From Rouxiella badensis (GTDB taxonomy: Bacteria; Pseudomonadota; Gammaproteobacteria; Enterobacterales; Enterobacteriaceae), in assembly GCA_026967495.1 (NCBI GenBank), contig CP114060.1:682001-746000 (forward strand): a DNA stretch of 64,000 bases, written 5' to 3'. Below the pieces are notes generated by a model, which searched no databases, was not told where the DNA came from, and worked only from the letters and a program-made list of their open reading frames with translations. Below are positions 27,394 through 36,791 of the stretch, piece after piece (position 1 is the first letter of the stretch; every line of letters starts with the position of its first letter). Position numbers and translations under genes: made by a program.

Positions 27394-28404
27394 ATGAAAC
27401 GTGAATTAGCTATCGAGTTCTCCCGCGTGACAGAAGCTGCTGCACTTGCCGGTTACAAATGGCTGGGGCGTGGCGACAAAAATCTTGCTGACAACGCCGC
27501 CGTGCAGGCCATGCGCATCACGCTGAATACGCTGGACATTGCCGGTGAAATTGTGATCGGTGAAGGCGAGATTGATGAAGCGCCGATGCTGTATATCGGA
27601 GAAAAAGTAGGAACAGGCAACGGGGATGCCGTCGATATCGCCGTCGATCCGATTGAAGGCACGCGTATGACCGCCATGGGTCAGGGAAATGCGGTGGCCG
27701 TACTGGCGGTTGGTGACAAAGGCTCGTTTCTGAATGCACCTGATATGTACATGGAAAAGCTGGTCGTCGGACCCGCTGCAAGAGGATGCATTGATCTCGA
27801 CCTGCCGCTGGCCGACAACCTGCGCAACATTGCTGTAGCGCTTAATAAACCACTGACCGAGCTGACGGTTTCCATTCTGGCCAAACCACGCCACGACGAG
27901 ATTATCCGCGAGCTGCACACGCTTGGCGTGCGCGTATTTGCCTTCCCGGACGGCGACGTAGCGGCCACTATCCTGACCTGCCTGCCAGAGAGCGAGGTCG
28001 ACGTAATGTACGGCATCGGCGGCGCACCGGAAGGGGTGATTTCAGCGGCGGTGATCCGTGCGCTGGACGGCGATATGCAGGGCCGCCTGCTGGCGAGGCA
28101 TCGCGTTAAAGGCGACACGCCGGAGAACCGTCGTCTGGGCGAAAACGAGCTGTCTCGCTGCCAGCAAATGGGCATCGAGGAGGGTAAAGTCCTGCTGCTT
28201 GGCGACATGGCTCGCAACGATAACGTCATTTTTTCTGCCACCGGTATTACCCAGGGCGACCTGCTCGCTGGCATCAGCCGTCAGGGTAATCTGGCGACCA
28301 CCGAGACCTTGGTTATCCGCGGTAAATCGCGCACTGTGCGCCGTATTCGCTCGACGCATTCTCTGGACCGTAAAGACCCGGCACTGCACGAATTCATCCT
28401 CTGA
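27394..28404 (+). CDS. glpX: Class II fructose-1,6-bisphosphatase
   Basis: 336 residues, MKRELAIEFSRVTEAAALAG. Metal and substrate motifs GEGEIDEAPMLYIGE, DPIEGTRMTA and YGIGGAPEGV are intact. A manganese-dependent gluconeogenic phosphatase, backing up Fbp. Follows glpFK as in E. coli but behind a terminator. GlpX-fpr spacing is about 117 bases. Confidence 0.97.
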   Translation: MKRELAIEFSRVTEAAALAGYKWLGRGDKNLADNAAVQAMRITLNTLDIAGEIVIGEGEIDEAPMLYIGEKVGTGNGDAVDIAVDPIEGTRMTAMGQGNAVAVLAVGDKGSFLNAPDMYMEKLVVGPAARGCIDLDLPLADNLRNIAVALNKPLTELTVSILAKPRHDEIIRELHTLGVRVFAFPDGDVAATILTCLPESEVDVMYGIGGAPEGVISAAVIRALDGDMQGRLLARHRVKGDTPENRRLGENELSRCQQMGIEEGKVLLLGDMARNDNVIFSATGITQGDLLAGISRQGNLATTETLVIRGKSRTVRRIRSTHSLDRKDPALHEFIL

Positions 28405-28521
28405 TAGCCCTTATCAGGTCGTTGTCGCCACGGCCTGATAACATTTAATCGATAATCCTTCTGCAAAATATGGAATAAGATCAGCCGGTAATTTCAATCC
28501 TACCAAGTGGAGAGAGAGTCG

Positions 28522-29268
28522 ATGGCAGAATGGGTAACGGGTAAAGTAACAAGAGTGGAGCACTGGACGGACAGTCTGTTCAGCATCGTCGTTAATGCGC
28601 CTATCAATGACTTTACCGCCGGGCAGTACGCCAAACTCTCGCTGGAAATAGACGGTGAACGCGTGACGCGCGCCTACTCTTTTGTGAACGCGCCGAGCAA
28701 CCCGAATCTCGAGTTTTATCTGGTCAATGTCCCGGAAGGCAAACTCAGCCCACGCATTCACGAAATGCAGCCTGGCGCTGAAATCATGATAACTAAAGAG
28801 TCGCAGGGCTTTTTCGTCATTGATGAAATCCCCGAGTGCGACACCCTGTGGATGCTGGCAACCGGTACGGCCATTGGCCCATATCTGGCTATCCTTCAGG
28901 AAGGAAAAGGGTTAGAACGTTTCAAAAATATCGTGCTGGTCCACGCCGCACGCTTCTCGCGCGATTTAAGCTATCTGCCGCTCATGCAGCAGCTGCAACA
29001 ACGTTATGACGGCAAGCTGCACATTCAGACGGTCGTCAGCCGCGAAGAAACCCCAGGCTCGCTAACAGGCCGTGTTCCTGCGCTGATTGAAGACGGTACG
29101 CTTGAGGCCGCCGTGGGTCTGAAGATGGACGCCAACGACAGCCATATTATGCTGTGCGGCAACCCGCAGATGGTTCGCGACACGCAGCAGGTTCTCAAAG
29201 ACACACGTGAGATGCGCAAGCACTTGCGCAGAAAACCGGGCCATATGACCAGCGAGCACTACTGGTAA
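28522..29268 (+). CDS. fpr: Ferredoxin/flavodoxin-NADP+ reductase
   Basis: FAD enzyme passing electrons from NADPH to flavodoxin and ferredoxin. 248 residues from ATG at 28522 (MAEWVTGKVTRVEHW); the frame opens five codons earlier but the family starts here and GGAGAG lies upstream. FAD-binding RAYSFVNAPSNP, NADP-binding ATGTAIGPYLAIL and the C-terminal LRRKPGHMTSEHYW with terminal aromatic Trp are seen. In E. coli it belongs to the SoxRS regulon; no soxbox was identified here. Confidence 0.97.
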   Translation: MAEWVTGKVTRVEHWTDSLFSIVVNAPINDFTAGQYAKLSLEIDGERVTRAYSFVNAPSNPNLEFYLVNVPEGKLSPRIHEMQPGAEIMITKESQGFFVIDEIPECDTLWMLATGTAIGPYLAILQEGKGLERFKNIVLVHAARFSRDLSYLPLMQQLQQRYDGKLHIQTVVSREETPGSLTGRVPALIEDGTLEAAVGLKMDANDSHIMLCGNPQMVRDTQQVLKDTREMRKHLRRKPGHMTSEHYW

Positions 29269-29294
29269 ACTATGCAAAATAAAAGAACACAGTT

Positions 29295-29896
29295 ATGAAA
29301 AGAACCCTCCCCTGCGCCTGGCGTCAGCTCTGCTGATGCTGACTCTCGGTGGCGGGGTGGCTTTTGCCGATCCGCCCCCCGATCATCAGGCCGCCGAAGA
29401 ACAACCTAAAGCGCCTTATCTGATGCCGGGCGCGCCGACGTTTGAAATGACGCTGGTGAGTTTTCGCGAGAAATATAATATCGCTAATCCGACGCAGCCA
29501 ATCGGTGAGTTTCGCGCCATCGCTGACCAACCCGAGAATGCCCTGCTAACGCGTGCAGCCAGCAAGATTAACGAGGACCTGTATGCCTCGACTGCGCTCG
29601 AGAAAGGCACCGGTAAAATCAAAAGTATGCAGATAACCTACATGCCGATTCAGGTACTCGACGCCAAGGCCGCACATGCCACGGCAATCAGCTATATGGC
29701 GAACGTTATCCGCGAATTTGACCCGACCCTGTCGGTCGATCAGAGCGTTGCAAAAGTGAACAGCCTGATTGATAAAGGCAAGGGGATGGCGTTCTACCAG
29801 CAACAGGTCGGCGCGGTGCGCTACGTAATTTCAGACAACGGAGAGAAAGGGCTGACCCTCGCGGTTGAACCGGTCAAACTAGCGTTGGCTAACTAG
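29295..29896 (+). CDS. yiiQ: DUF1454 family exported protein YiiQ (one apparent frameshift)
   Basis: About 200 residues. The ATG at 29295 opens a signal peptide MKRTLPLRLASALLMLTLGG ending near AFA, but only if the C-run at 29309-29312 has five bases rather than four; as given, the frame stops after 12 codons. The mature part (PTFEMTLVSFREKYN, INEDLYASTALEKGTG) is of the periplasmic DUF1454 family, whose function is unknown. Position between fpr and tpiA matches yiiQ of E. coli. Confidence 0.85.
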
Positions 29897-30038
29897 TCAT
29901 TTATAAATGTTAATACCCTGCGTATTTGACGAAAAGCAAAGCCTTTGTAATTGATACTCTCTATACTGTTGTGCAGTTTATCTGCCCTTTCGGCAGAAAT
30001 TTCAATCGACACTCGCGTCCCCTTATGGAGTAAATAAA

Positions 30039-30803
30039 ATGCGACATCCATTAGTGATGGGTAACTGGAAACTGAACGGCAGCACTCATATGGTTAATGA
30101 GCTGATTGCCGCCTTGCGTACCGAGTTGAGCACCGTTGAAGGCTGTGGCGTTGCCATCGCTCCGCCGGAAGTCTATCTGTCACAGGCGAAACACGCCCTG
30201 TCCGGTAGCCGCATCGCTCTGGGTGCCCAGAACGTTGACACCAACCTGTCTGGCGCTTTCACCGGTGAAATTTCTGCTGAAATGCTGAAAGATATTGGCG
30301 CTAAATACATCATTATCGGCCACTCTGAGCGTCGTACTTATCATAAAGAAAGCGACGAGTTCATTGCCAAAAAATTCGGCGTGCTGAAAGACGCGGGTCT
30401 GATCCCGGTTCTGTGCATCGGTGAAACCGAAGCCGAAAACGAAGCAGGCCAGACTGAGGCTGTTTGTGCGAAACAACTCGACGCCGTGCTGAATACTCTG
30501 GGCGCGAAAGCCTTCGAAGGCGCAGTTGTTGCCTACGAGCCAGTGTGGGCTATCGGTACCGGCAAATCAGCGACCCCGGCGCAGGCTCAGGCAGTTCACA
30601 AGTTCATTCGCGACCACATCGCCAAGCAAGACGCTGCCGTGGCCAAGCAAGTGATCATCCAGTACGGCGGTTCCGTTAACGCGGGCAACGCCGCAGAGCT
30701 GTTCACCCAGCCAGACATCGACGGTGCACTGGTCGGCGGCGCGTCACTGAAGGCCGACGCCTTTGCCGTGATAGTAAAAGCCGCAGCAGCGGCTAAAGCC
30801 TGA
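30039..30803 (+). CDS. tpiA: Triosephosphate isomerase
   Basis: 254-residue TIM barrel, MRHPLVMGNWKLNGSTHM. Catalytic residues are visible: Lys in NWKLNG, His in IIGHSERR, Glu in AYEPVWAIGTGKSAT, and the phosphate-binding YGGSVNAGN. Interconverts dihydroxyacetone phosphate and glyceraldehyde-3-phosphate. Ends in a strong terminator facing sbp. Confidence 0.98.
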   Translation: MRHPLVMGNWKLNGSTHMVNELIAALRTELSTVEGCGVAIAPPEVYLSQAKHALSGSRIALGAQNVDTNLSGAFTGEISAEMLKDIGAKYIIIGHSERRTYHKESDEFIAKKFGVLKDAGLIPVLCIGETEAENEAGQTEAVCAKQLDAVLNTLGAKAFEGAVVAYEPVWAIGTGKSATPAQAQAVHKFIRDHIAKQDAAVAKQVIIQYGGSVNAGNAAELFTQPDIDGALVGGASLKADAFAVIVKAAAAAKA

Positions 30804-30843
30804 TTGCCGCATCTCGATTAACGTCGAGGTCCGTTTGAGGCAT

Positions 30844-30872
30844 AAAAAAACCCCGCACTGCGGGGTTTTTTA
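30844..30872. terminator. Terminator between tpiA and sbp
   Basis: AAAAAAACCCCGCA and TGCGGGGTTTTTT with a short loop; symmetric A and T runs suit termination of both convergent genes. Confidence 0.92.
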
Positions 30873-30887
30873 TTGTCAGCCTGACAA

Positions 30888-31877
30888 TCAGCGCTTGTTA
30901 ACCTGGTCGTAGATGCCACCGTTAGCAAACTGTTCTTTCTGTGCGTTGGTCCAGCCACCGGCAACCTGCTCGACGGTATACAGCTTGATAGCTGGGAACT
31001 GAGAGGCAAACTTCTTGGCAACCTCAGGATCGCGCGGACGATAGTAGTTCTGTGCGGCGATAGTCTGCCCTTCCGGGGAATAGAGATATTTCAGATAGGC
31101 GTCGGCGACGTCGCGAGTTCCGCGTTTATCGACCACTTTATCCACCACAGAAACGCTCGGTTCAGCCAGAATAGATTCGCTCGGATAGATAACCTCGAAC
31201 TTGCCTTTCCCCAGTTTCTGGTCTGCCAGAATCGCATCGTTTTCCCATGAAATCAGTACATCACCGATCCCACGTTCGACGAAAGTATTGGTCGCACCGC
31301 GTGCGCCGGAATCTTGAACTTCAACGTTTTTAAACAGAGCGCGCAGGAAATCGGTCGCCTTGGCTTTGTCGTTGTTATTGTGATGCAGTGCGTAACCCCA
31401 GGCCGCCAGGTAGTTCCAGCGAGCGCCACCCGATGTTTTCGGGTTAGGAGTAATGACCGACACGCCCGGTTTAATCAAATCATTCCAGTCGTGGATGCCC
31501 TTAGGATTACCCTTGCGAACCAAAAACACGATGGTTGAGGTGTAAGGCGCAGAATTATCCGGCAGGCGAGTTTCCCAGTTTTTAGCGATACGACCACGAT
31601 CGGCGATAGCATCAACGTCGGACTGCAGCGCCAGCGTGACTACGTCGGCATCGATGCCATTAATAACCGACGTCGCCTGTGAGCCTGAACCGCCGTGGGA
31701 CTGGCGTACGGTCACGTTGTCGCCGGTTTTAGCCAACCAATATTTGCTGAAGGCTTTGTTGTAATCCTGATAAAGCTCACGCGTTGGGTCATAGGACACG
31801 TTCAGAATCTGAATATCTTTGGCCATTGCTCCGGCGGTCACCAACAGTAGTGCCAACCCTACTCCCAATTTACGCAT
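30888..31877 (-). CDS. sbp: Periplasmic sulfate-binding protein
   Basis: 329 residues with a signal peptide MRKLGVGLALLLVTAGAMAK cleaved after AMA. Family motifs: NVSYDPTRELYQDYN, QSHGGSGSQA (sulfate contacts) and PNPKTSGGARWNYLAAWGYA. Delivers sulfate (and thiosulfate) to the CysTWA transporter. CysB control is known in relatives. cdh, which lies between sbp and tpiA in E. coli, is absent. Confidence 0.97.
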   Translation of the reverse strand: MRKLGVGLALLLVTAGAMAKDIQILNVSYDPTRELYQDYNKAFSKYWLAKTGDNVTVRQSHGGSGSQATSVINGIDADVVTLALQSDVDAIADRGRIAKNWETRLPDNSAPYTSTIVFLVRKGNPKGIHDWNDLIKPGVSVITPNPKTSGGARWNYLAAWGYALHHNNNDKAKATDFLRALFKNVEVQDSGARGATNTFVERGIGDVLISWENDAILADQKLGKGKFEVIYPSESILAEPSVSVVDKVVDKRGTRDVADAYLKYLYSPEGQTIAAQNYYRPRDPEVAKKFASQFPAIKLYTVEQVAGGWTNAQKEQFANGGIYDQVNKR

Positions 31878-32015
31878 GCGCTTCTCCCAGCAAATATTTT
31901 TTATGTGGATAGATTCATTGAATCAGAGTGATAAAGCCTGCCAGAGAAAGACGGATGTATTAAAGAATAAAAACTTTCTTGCTATTCCATTTGGAAATAT
32001 AAAGCCATGGGCATA

Positions 32016-32043
32016 AAAAAAGCCTTCACAATGAAGGCTTTAA
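32016..32043 (-). terminator. pfkA terminator
   Basis: AAGCCTTCA CAA TGAAGGCTT stem with an A-run on the plus strand, which is the T-run for minus-strand pfkA. Confidence 0.88.
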
Positions 32044-32059
32044 TCGAGTGGCGAGGCGA

Positions 32060-33022
32060 TTAGTAGAGTTTTTTCGCCGTTTCCCACATCTCGGTTTTGA
32101 ACGGACGTTTCATGTTCTCGATAGCATCGATGATGTCATGATGAACCAGCTTCTCGTTTTGTACGCCGACGCAGCGCCCACCGTAGCCCTGCAACAGAAG
32201 CTCGATGGAATAGGCACCCATGCGAGATGCCAGAATGCGGTCGTAGGCGCAAGGTGCACCACCGCGCTGAATGTGGCCCAGCACAGTTGCGCGCGTTTCG
32301 CGTTTGGTTTCGGTTTCGATGTGGCGCGCCAAATCAGCGATGTCGCAGATGTGTTCAGTGATGGCGACAATGGCGTGTTTCTTGCCTTTGGCGATACCGG
32401 CACGGATCTCTTCAACCAGATCGTCGCGGTTAAATTCGACTTCAGGAATGACGATGAACTCACAGCCACCGGCGATGGCCGCAGACAGGGTCAGATCACC
32501 GCAGTAACGCCCCATGACTTCGACAATGGAAATACGCTGGTGAGAAGATGAGGTATCGCGCAGGCGGTCAATGGCCTCAACCACGGTTTCAAGCGCGGTG
32601 AAATAACCGATAGTGTAGTCGGTGCCCGCGACGTCATTATCGATAGTGCCTGGCAAACCGATACAGGGGAAACCCATTTCGGTCAGACGTTTTGCCCCCA
32701 TGTAGGAGCCGTCACCGCCAATAACAACCAGCGCATCAATACCGCGCTTTTTCATGTTCTCGATGGCTTTGCCGCGTACGGCTTCATCACGAAATTCAGG
32801 GAAGCGCGCAGAACCCAGGAAGGTGCCGCCGCGATTGATCACATCCGATACGCTGTAGCGGTCAAGCTGCTCCATGCGATCTTCATAAAGTCCGAGGTAG
32901 CCGTCGTAAACACCGAAAACCTCCAGGCCTTCAGTGAGCGCTGCGCGAACAACGCCGCGTATCGCCGCATTCATGCCGGGGGCGTCGCCACCACTTGTCA
33001 GTACACCGATTTTTTTGATCAT
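32060..33022 (-). CDS. pfkA: 6-phosphofructokinase I
   Basis: Key glycolytic step. 320 residues, MIKKIGVLTSGGDAPGMNAA; ATP-binding VVIGGDGSYMGAKRL, catalytic GTIDNDVAGTDYT and fructose-6-phosphate loop VEVMGRYCGDL are intact. The allosteric tetramer responds to ADP and phosphoenolpyruvate. fieF, which lies between pfkA and cpxP in E. coli, is absent here. Confidence 0.98.
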   Translation of the reverse strand: MIKKIGVLTSGGDAPGMNAAIRGVVRAALTEGLEVFGVYDGYLGLYEDRMEQLDRYSVSDVINRGGTFLGSARFPEFRDEAVRGKAIENMKKRGIDALVVIGGDGSYMGAKRLTEMGFPCIGLPGTIDNDVAGTDYTIGYFTALETVVEAIDRLRDTSSSHQRISIVEVMGRYCGDLTLSAAIAGGCEFIVIPEVEFNRDDLVEEIRAGIAKGKKHAIVAITEHICDIADLARHIETETKRETRATVLGHIQRGGAPCAYDRILASRMGAYSIELLLQGYGGRCVGVQNEKLVHHDIIDAIENMKRPFKTEMWETAKKLY

Positions 33023-33490
33023 GACTACCTCTGAACTTTTAGATGCAATTTCTTAAGAATTCTTGAGCATACCCGCCGCAAAACCGGCCCTATCAGGGCG
33101 AAAAATCGGGCTATAAGCCTGGATACTCAAATCATATAACAAAATGCTTAAACGAAATTGATTCAGGTCACCTGAGATCGCAATTCCGTTTTGTTCAACG
33201 CAATTTACTCACAGCTTCTGATTATACAGCCCTCTCGTGACAAACCTTAGATGGAAATTGTCGTAATCTGAGAAAGACCGCGTTTTATTGAGCATTGAAC
33301 CCTATATCTTAAGGATAGCATTGTTCATCAATACATCTGACTGATAATGCAACAAATACGCAACATTTATTCCCAACCAGAGGTTATCTCTGGACAAAAA
33401 AAGCCCCGCCAAAAGGCGGGGAAAGACAGGGATGGTGTCTATGGCAAGGAAAAGATGCTATTTACTCTGACTACTCGCCCTGGCGGGCGT
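33023..33490. other. pfkA-cpxP intergenic region
   Basis: 468 bases, AT-rich, without a credible gene. Holds the pfkA promoter and, at 33396-33424, the cpxP terminator. This is where fieF sits in E. coli; I see no remnant of it. Confidence 0.6.
33396..33424 (-). terminator. cpxP terminator
   Basis: GCCCCGCC AAAA GGCGGGG stem with seven A on the plus side (T-run for the minus-strand gene), about 67 bases past the cpxP stop. Confidence 0.85.
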
Positions 33491-33985
33491 TTACTCGGTA
33501 CTCATTGTCTTCAGGGGTGAAGTCGGTTGTACGCCAGACACCTGCGCGGCGAGTTGCTCCATACGCTGCTCGTGTTTCTGATTTAATACTTCTTTCTGTG
33601 CGGGCGTTAGCAGGTTAAACATCAGGTTACGAATACGCGCCATTTCAACCTGGCGGTCTACCTGTTCCTGCGCTATTTTCTCAGCCTGTGCTCGGACGGC
33701 TGCCTGATCGAAACTGCGTGCGGTCACCAGCTCGTGCATGGTTTCCATTTGCTTTAAGTTAATCTGCGGTGAGTCTTTTCGTGCCTGATGCATCAGATCA
33801 CGCATTTGTTGGCGTTGCTGTTCGGTTAAATTAATTCCATCGAACATCGTATTACGCCTATCCAACATATTGCCATCATGAGCTAAAGTATCTGCAGGCA
33901 TAGATTTAGCGCTTTCTGCCAACGCAACACTTGAACTAAGTGTCAGCATTGAGGCCATAATCATTGCAGCTACCTTACACATCAC
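33491..33985 (-). CDS. cpxP: CpxP, periplasmic inhibitor of the Cpx stress response
   Basis: 164 residues. Signal peptide MMCKVAAMIMASMLTLSSSV ending near ALA, then a helical protein with two LTxxQ-type motifs (NLTEQQRQQMRDLM near residue 52 and LLTPAQKEVLNQ near residue 127), the mark of the CpxP/Spy family. CpxP binds the CpxA sensor domain and misfolded proteins, and is degraded with them by DegP. Divergent from cpxRA with a CpxR box between. Start could be the second Met. Confidence 0.93.
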   Translation of the reverse strand: MMCKVAAMIMASMLTLSSSVALAESAKSMPADTLAHDGNMLDRRNTMFDGINLTEQQRQQMRDLMHQARKDSPQINLKQMETMHELVTARSFDQAAVRAQAEKIAQEQVDRQVEMARIRNLMFNLLTPAQKEVLNQKHEQRMEQLAAQVSGVQPTSPLKTMSTE

Positions 33986-34065
33986 GAACTCCTAATATTT
34001 TTTCGCTTCACGCGAATGATTGAAAAGCAGTCTAACCCTGGAGCTGCAAACTAGCGTCAGTGCTT

Positions 34066-34080
34066 GTAAAACTACGTAAA
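34066..34080. promoter_or_regulatory. CpxR box between cpxP and cpxR
   Basis: GTAAA-N5-GTAAA, a perfect match to the CpxR consensus, 80 bases from the cpxP start and 53 from cpxR. Expected to activate both directions. Confidence 0.88.
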
Positions 34081-34132
34081 GTCATGGAATAGCGGCAATT
34101 GATGACGTATTTTGCGTCTAGAGGTAAACACA

Positions 34133-34834
34133 ATGAATAAAATTTTGTTAGTTGATGATGACCGTGAACTGACTTCTCTTTTGAAAGAGCTGCTCGAGAT
34201 TGAAGGATTTAGCGTTGTGGTCGCCTACGATGGCGAACAGGCGCTCGAAAAACTGGACAGCAGCATCGGCTTGCTGCTGCTGGACGTCATGATGCCGAAG
34301 AAAAACGGCATCGAAACCTTGAAAGAATTGCGCCAGCGCCATCAGACGCCGGTTATTATGCTGACAGCGCGCGGAAGCGAGCTGGATAAGGTGCTGGGCC
34401 TTGAACTAGGCGCAGACGACTACTTGCCTAAGCCGTTTAACGATCGCGAGCTGGTTGCACGCATACGCGCCATGCTGCGCCGTTCCAACTGGAGCGAACA
34501 ACAGCAGGCGGGCGAAACCAATAGCTCCCCAACGCTCGAAGTCGACGGATTGCAGCTCAATCCGGGCCGTCAGGAAGCCAGCTTCGGCGGGCAGCCACTC
34601 GACCTCACCGGCACCGAGTTTACCCTGCTGTACCTGCTGGCCAAACATCTGGGTCAGGTGGTCTCACGCGAACATCTCAGCCAAGAAGTGCTGGGCAAAC
34701 GCCTCACGCCTTTTGACCGCGCCATTGACATGCACATTTCCAACCTGCGCCGCAAACTGCCAGACCGTCAGGACGGTCATCCGTGGTTTAAAACCCTGCG
34801 TGGACGCGGCTATCTGATGGTATCCGCTACATGA
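34133..34834 (+). CDS. cpxR: CpxR, envelope-stress response regulator
   Basis: OmpR-family regulator of 233 residues. Receiver domain with acidic pocket DDD at 8-10, phospho-acceptor Asp51 in LLLLDVMMPKK and Lys in YLPKPF; C-terminal winged helix ending LRGRGYLMVS. ATG at 34133 gives the family start MNKILLVDDDREL, rather than the in-frame start seven codons earlier. Its stop overlaps the cpxA start by four bases (ATGA). Confidence 0.98.
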   Translation: MNKILLVDDDRELTSLLKELLEIEGFSVVVAYDGEQALEKLDSSIGLLLLDVMMPKKNGIETLKELRQRHQTPVIMLTARGSELDKVLGLELGADDYLPKPFNDRELVARIRAMLRRSNWSEQQQAGETNSSPTLEVDGLQLNPGRQEASFGGQPLDLTGTEFTLLYLLAKHLGQVVSREHLSQEVLGKRLTPFDRAIDMHISNLRRKLPDRQDGHPWFKTLRGRGYLMVSAT

Positions 34835-36201
34835 TCAACAGCCTTACCGCGCGTATTTTTGCCATTTTCTGGTTCACGCTCGCGCTGGTTCTTATGTTGG
34901 TTTTGATGGTTCCGAAGCTCGACTCACGTCAACTGACCCCGCTGCTCGACAGTGAGCAGCGTCAGGGGCTGATGATTGAACAACACGTCGAAGCGGAACT
35001 TGCAGGCGATCCGGCCAACGACCTGATGTGGTGGCGCAGGCTTTTTCGCGCCATCGATAAATGGGCACCACCGGGTCAACGCCTGTTGCTGGTCACCAGT
35101 GAAGGTCGGGTGATCGGCGCACAGCGTAATGAAATGCAGATCGTACGTAACTTTATCGGCCAGTCCGACAACTCGGACAGGCCGAAGAAAAAGAAATATG
35201 GCCGCGTCGAGATGGTTGGGCCGTTCGCCGTACGCGACGGGGAAGACAACTACCAGCTTTATCTGATTCGTCCTGCGGGCAGTGCGCAGTCCGACTTCAT
35301 CAACCTGATGTTTGACCGGCCGCTGCTGCTGCTGATAGTCACCATGTTAATAAGTTCCCCTCTTCTGCTTTGGTTGGCCTGGAGCCTCGCCAAGCCCGCA
35401 CGTAAACTGAAAAACGCGGCGGACGACGTAGCGCGCGGCAACCTCAAGCAGCACCCTGAACTTGAGGCAGGTCCGCAGGAGTTTCTCGCCACCGGCGCCA
35501 GCTTTAACCAGATGGTGAGTGCACTAGAGAGGATGGTGACGGCGCAGCAGCGGCTGATTTCCGACATTTCCCACGAGCTGCGCACGCCGCTGACGCGCTT
35601 GCAGCTTGCCACGGCCCTGATGCGTCGCCGCCACGGCGAAGGCAAAGAGTTGCAGCGTATCGAGATGGAGGCCCAGCGTCTGGACGGTATGATTAACGAC
35701 CTGCTGGTGCTGTCGCGCAGCCAGCACAAAAATGAGCTGACCCGCGAACTCCTAAAGGCCAACGAGCTGTGGGCCGATGTTATCGATAACGCTCAGTTCG
35801 AAGCCGAGCAGGTAGGCAAAACCCTCGAAGTTACCGCCCCTCCGGACTCGTGGAAACTGGTAGGGAATCCTAATGCACTCGACAGTGCGTTGGAGAATAT
35901 CGTGCGCAACGCGCTGCGCTATTCGCACCATCACATCGCGGTAAACTTTACTGCCGACGGTGATGGGATCACGATTATGGTCGATGACGACGGTCCGGGC
36001 GTGAGTGAGGAGGATCGCGAACAGATTTTCCGTCCTTTCTACCGTACCGACGAAGCCCGTGACCGTGAATCTGGCGGAACAGGACTCGGCCTCGCCATCG
36101 TCGAAACGGCGGTTCAGCAGCACCGTGGCTGGGTAAGAGCCGAAGACAGCCCACTGGGAGGTCTACGTCTGATTATCTGGCTGCCGCTGCAGCAACGCTA
36201 A
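34831..36201 (+). CDS. cpxA: CpxA, envelope-stress sensor histidine kinase
   Basis: 456 residues. Transmembrane helix at about 8-28, a periplasmic domain sensing misfolded proteins, a second helix at about 165-185 (LLLLIVTMLISSPLLLWLAW), a HAMP linker, the H-box ISDISHELRTPLTR with phospho-acceptor His248, and ATPase boxes VRNALRYS, DDDGPGV and GTGLGLAIV. Phosphorylates CpxR and also acts as its phosphatase. Translationally coupled to cpxR. Confidence 0.98.
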   Translation: MINSLTARIFAIFWFTLALVLMLVLMVPKLDSRQLTPLLDSEQRQGLMIEQHVEAELAGDPANDLMWWRRLFRAIDKWAPPGQRLLLVTSEGRVIGAQRNEMQIVRNFIGQSDNSDRPKKKKYGRVEMVGPFAVRDGEDNYQLYLIRPAGSAQSDFINLMFDRPLLLLIVTMLISSPLLLWLAWSLAKPARKLKNAADDVARGNLKQHPELEAGPQEFLATGASFNQMVSALERMVTAQQRLISDISHELRTPLTRLQLATALMRRRHGEGKELQRIEMEAQRLDGMINDLLVLSRSQHKNELTRELLKANELWADVIDNAQFEAEQVGKTLEVTAPPDSWKLVGNPNALDSALENIVRNALRYSHHHIAVNFTADGDGITIMVDDDGPGVSEEDREQIFRPFYRTDEARDRESGGTGLGLAIVETAVQQHRGWVRAEDSPLGGLRLIIWLPLQQR

Positions 36202-36248
36202 GATTCTGCTATTCTGCGTCCCTCAAGAGACAGAGGGGCGCAGTTCGC

Positions 36249-36737
36249 ATGCTTAATATCGTTTTATTTGAACCAGAAATCCCACCTAACACCGGCAACA
36301 TCATTAGGCTCTGTGCCAACACCGGCTGTCAGTTACACCTGATTAAACCCATGGGCTTTGCCTGGGACGACAAGCGTCTTCGTCGCGCCGGTCTGGACTA
36401 TCACGAATTCACCGACATCAAGCATCATGATAACTATGAGGCTTTTCTCGCCAGCGAAAATCCCGGCCGACTGTTCGCCCTGACAACCAAAGGTACGCCA
36501 GCGCACAGCGCCGTATCTTATCAGGACAATGACTATCTGCTGTTTGGCCCCGAAAGCCGTGGCCTGCCGGCGACGATTCTGGATAGTCTTCCGCCGCAGC
36601 AAAAAATCCGAATTCCGATGCAGCCGGACAGTCGCAGTATGAACCTGTCGAATGCGGTTTCAGTGGTGGTGTATGAGGCGTGGCGTCAGCTAGGGTATCC
36701 GGGCGCGGTCATCAAAGAACTGCCTAAAGACGCCTGA
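36249..36737 (+). CDS. trmL: tRNA (cytidine(34)-2'-O)-methyltransferase
   Basis: 162-residue SPOUT methyltransferase, MLNIVLFEPEIPPNTGNIIRL. The trefoil-knot motifs LFGPESRGLPA and IPMQPDSRSMNLSNAVSVV form the S-adenosylmethionine site. Methylates the wobble base of leucine tRNAs. Convergent with cysE. Confidence 0.96.
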   Translation: MLNIVLFEPEIPPNTGNIIRLCANTGCQLHLIKPMGFAWDDKRLRRAGLDYHEFTDIKHHDNYEAFLASENPGRLFALTTKGTPAHSAVSYQDNDYLLFGPESRGLPATILDSLPPQQKIRIPMQPDSRSMNLSNAVSVVVYEAWRQLGYPGAVIKELPKDA

Positions 36738-36761
36738 TCCGCTTGTGAACGGTGTTGAGAC

Positions 36762-36785
36762 GGCACGCGAACGCATGCCGTTGAA
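36762..36785. terminator. Weak hairpin between trmL and cysE
   Basis: ACGGCACGCG and CGCATGCCGT pair with one mismatch around a two-base loop between the two convergent stops; there is no T-run, so function is uncertain. Confidence 0.35.
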
Positions 36786-36791
36786 ATCGTA

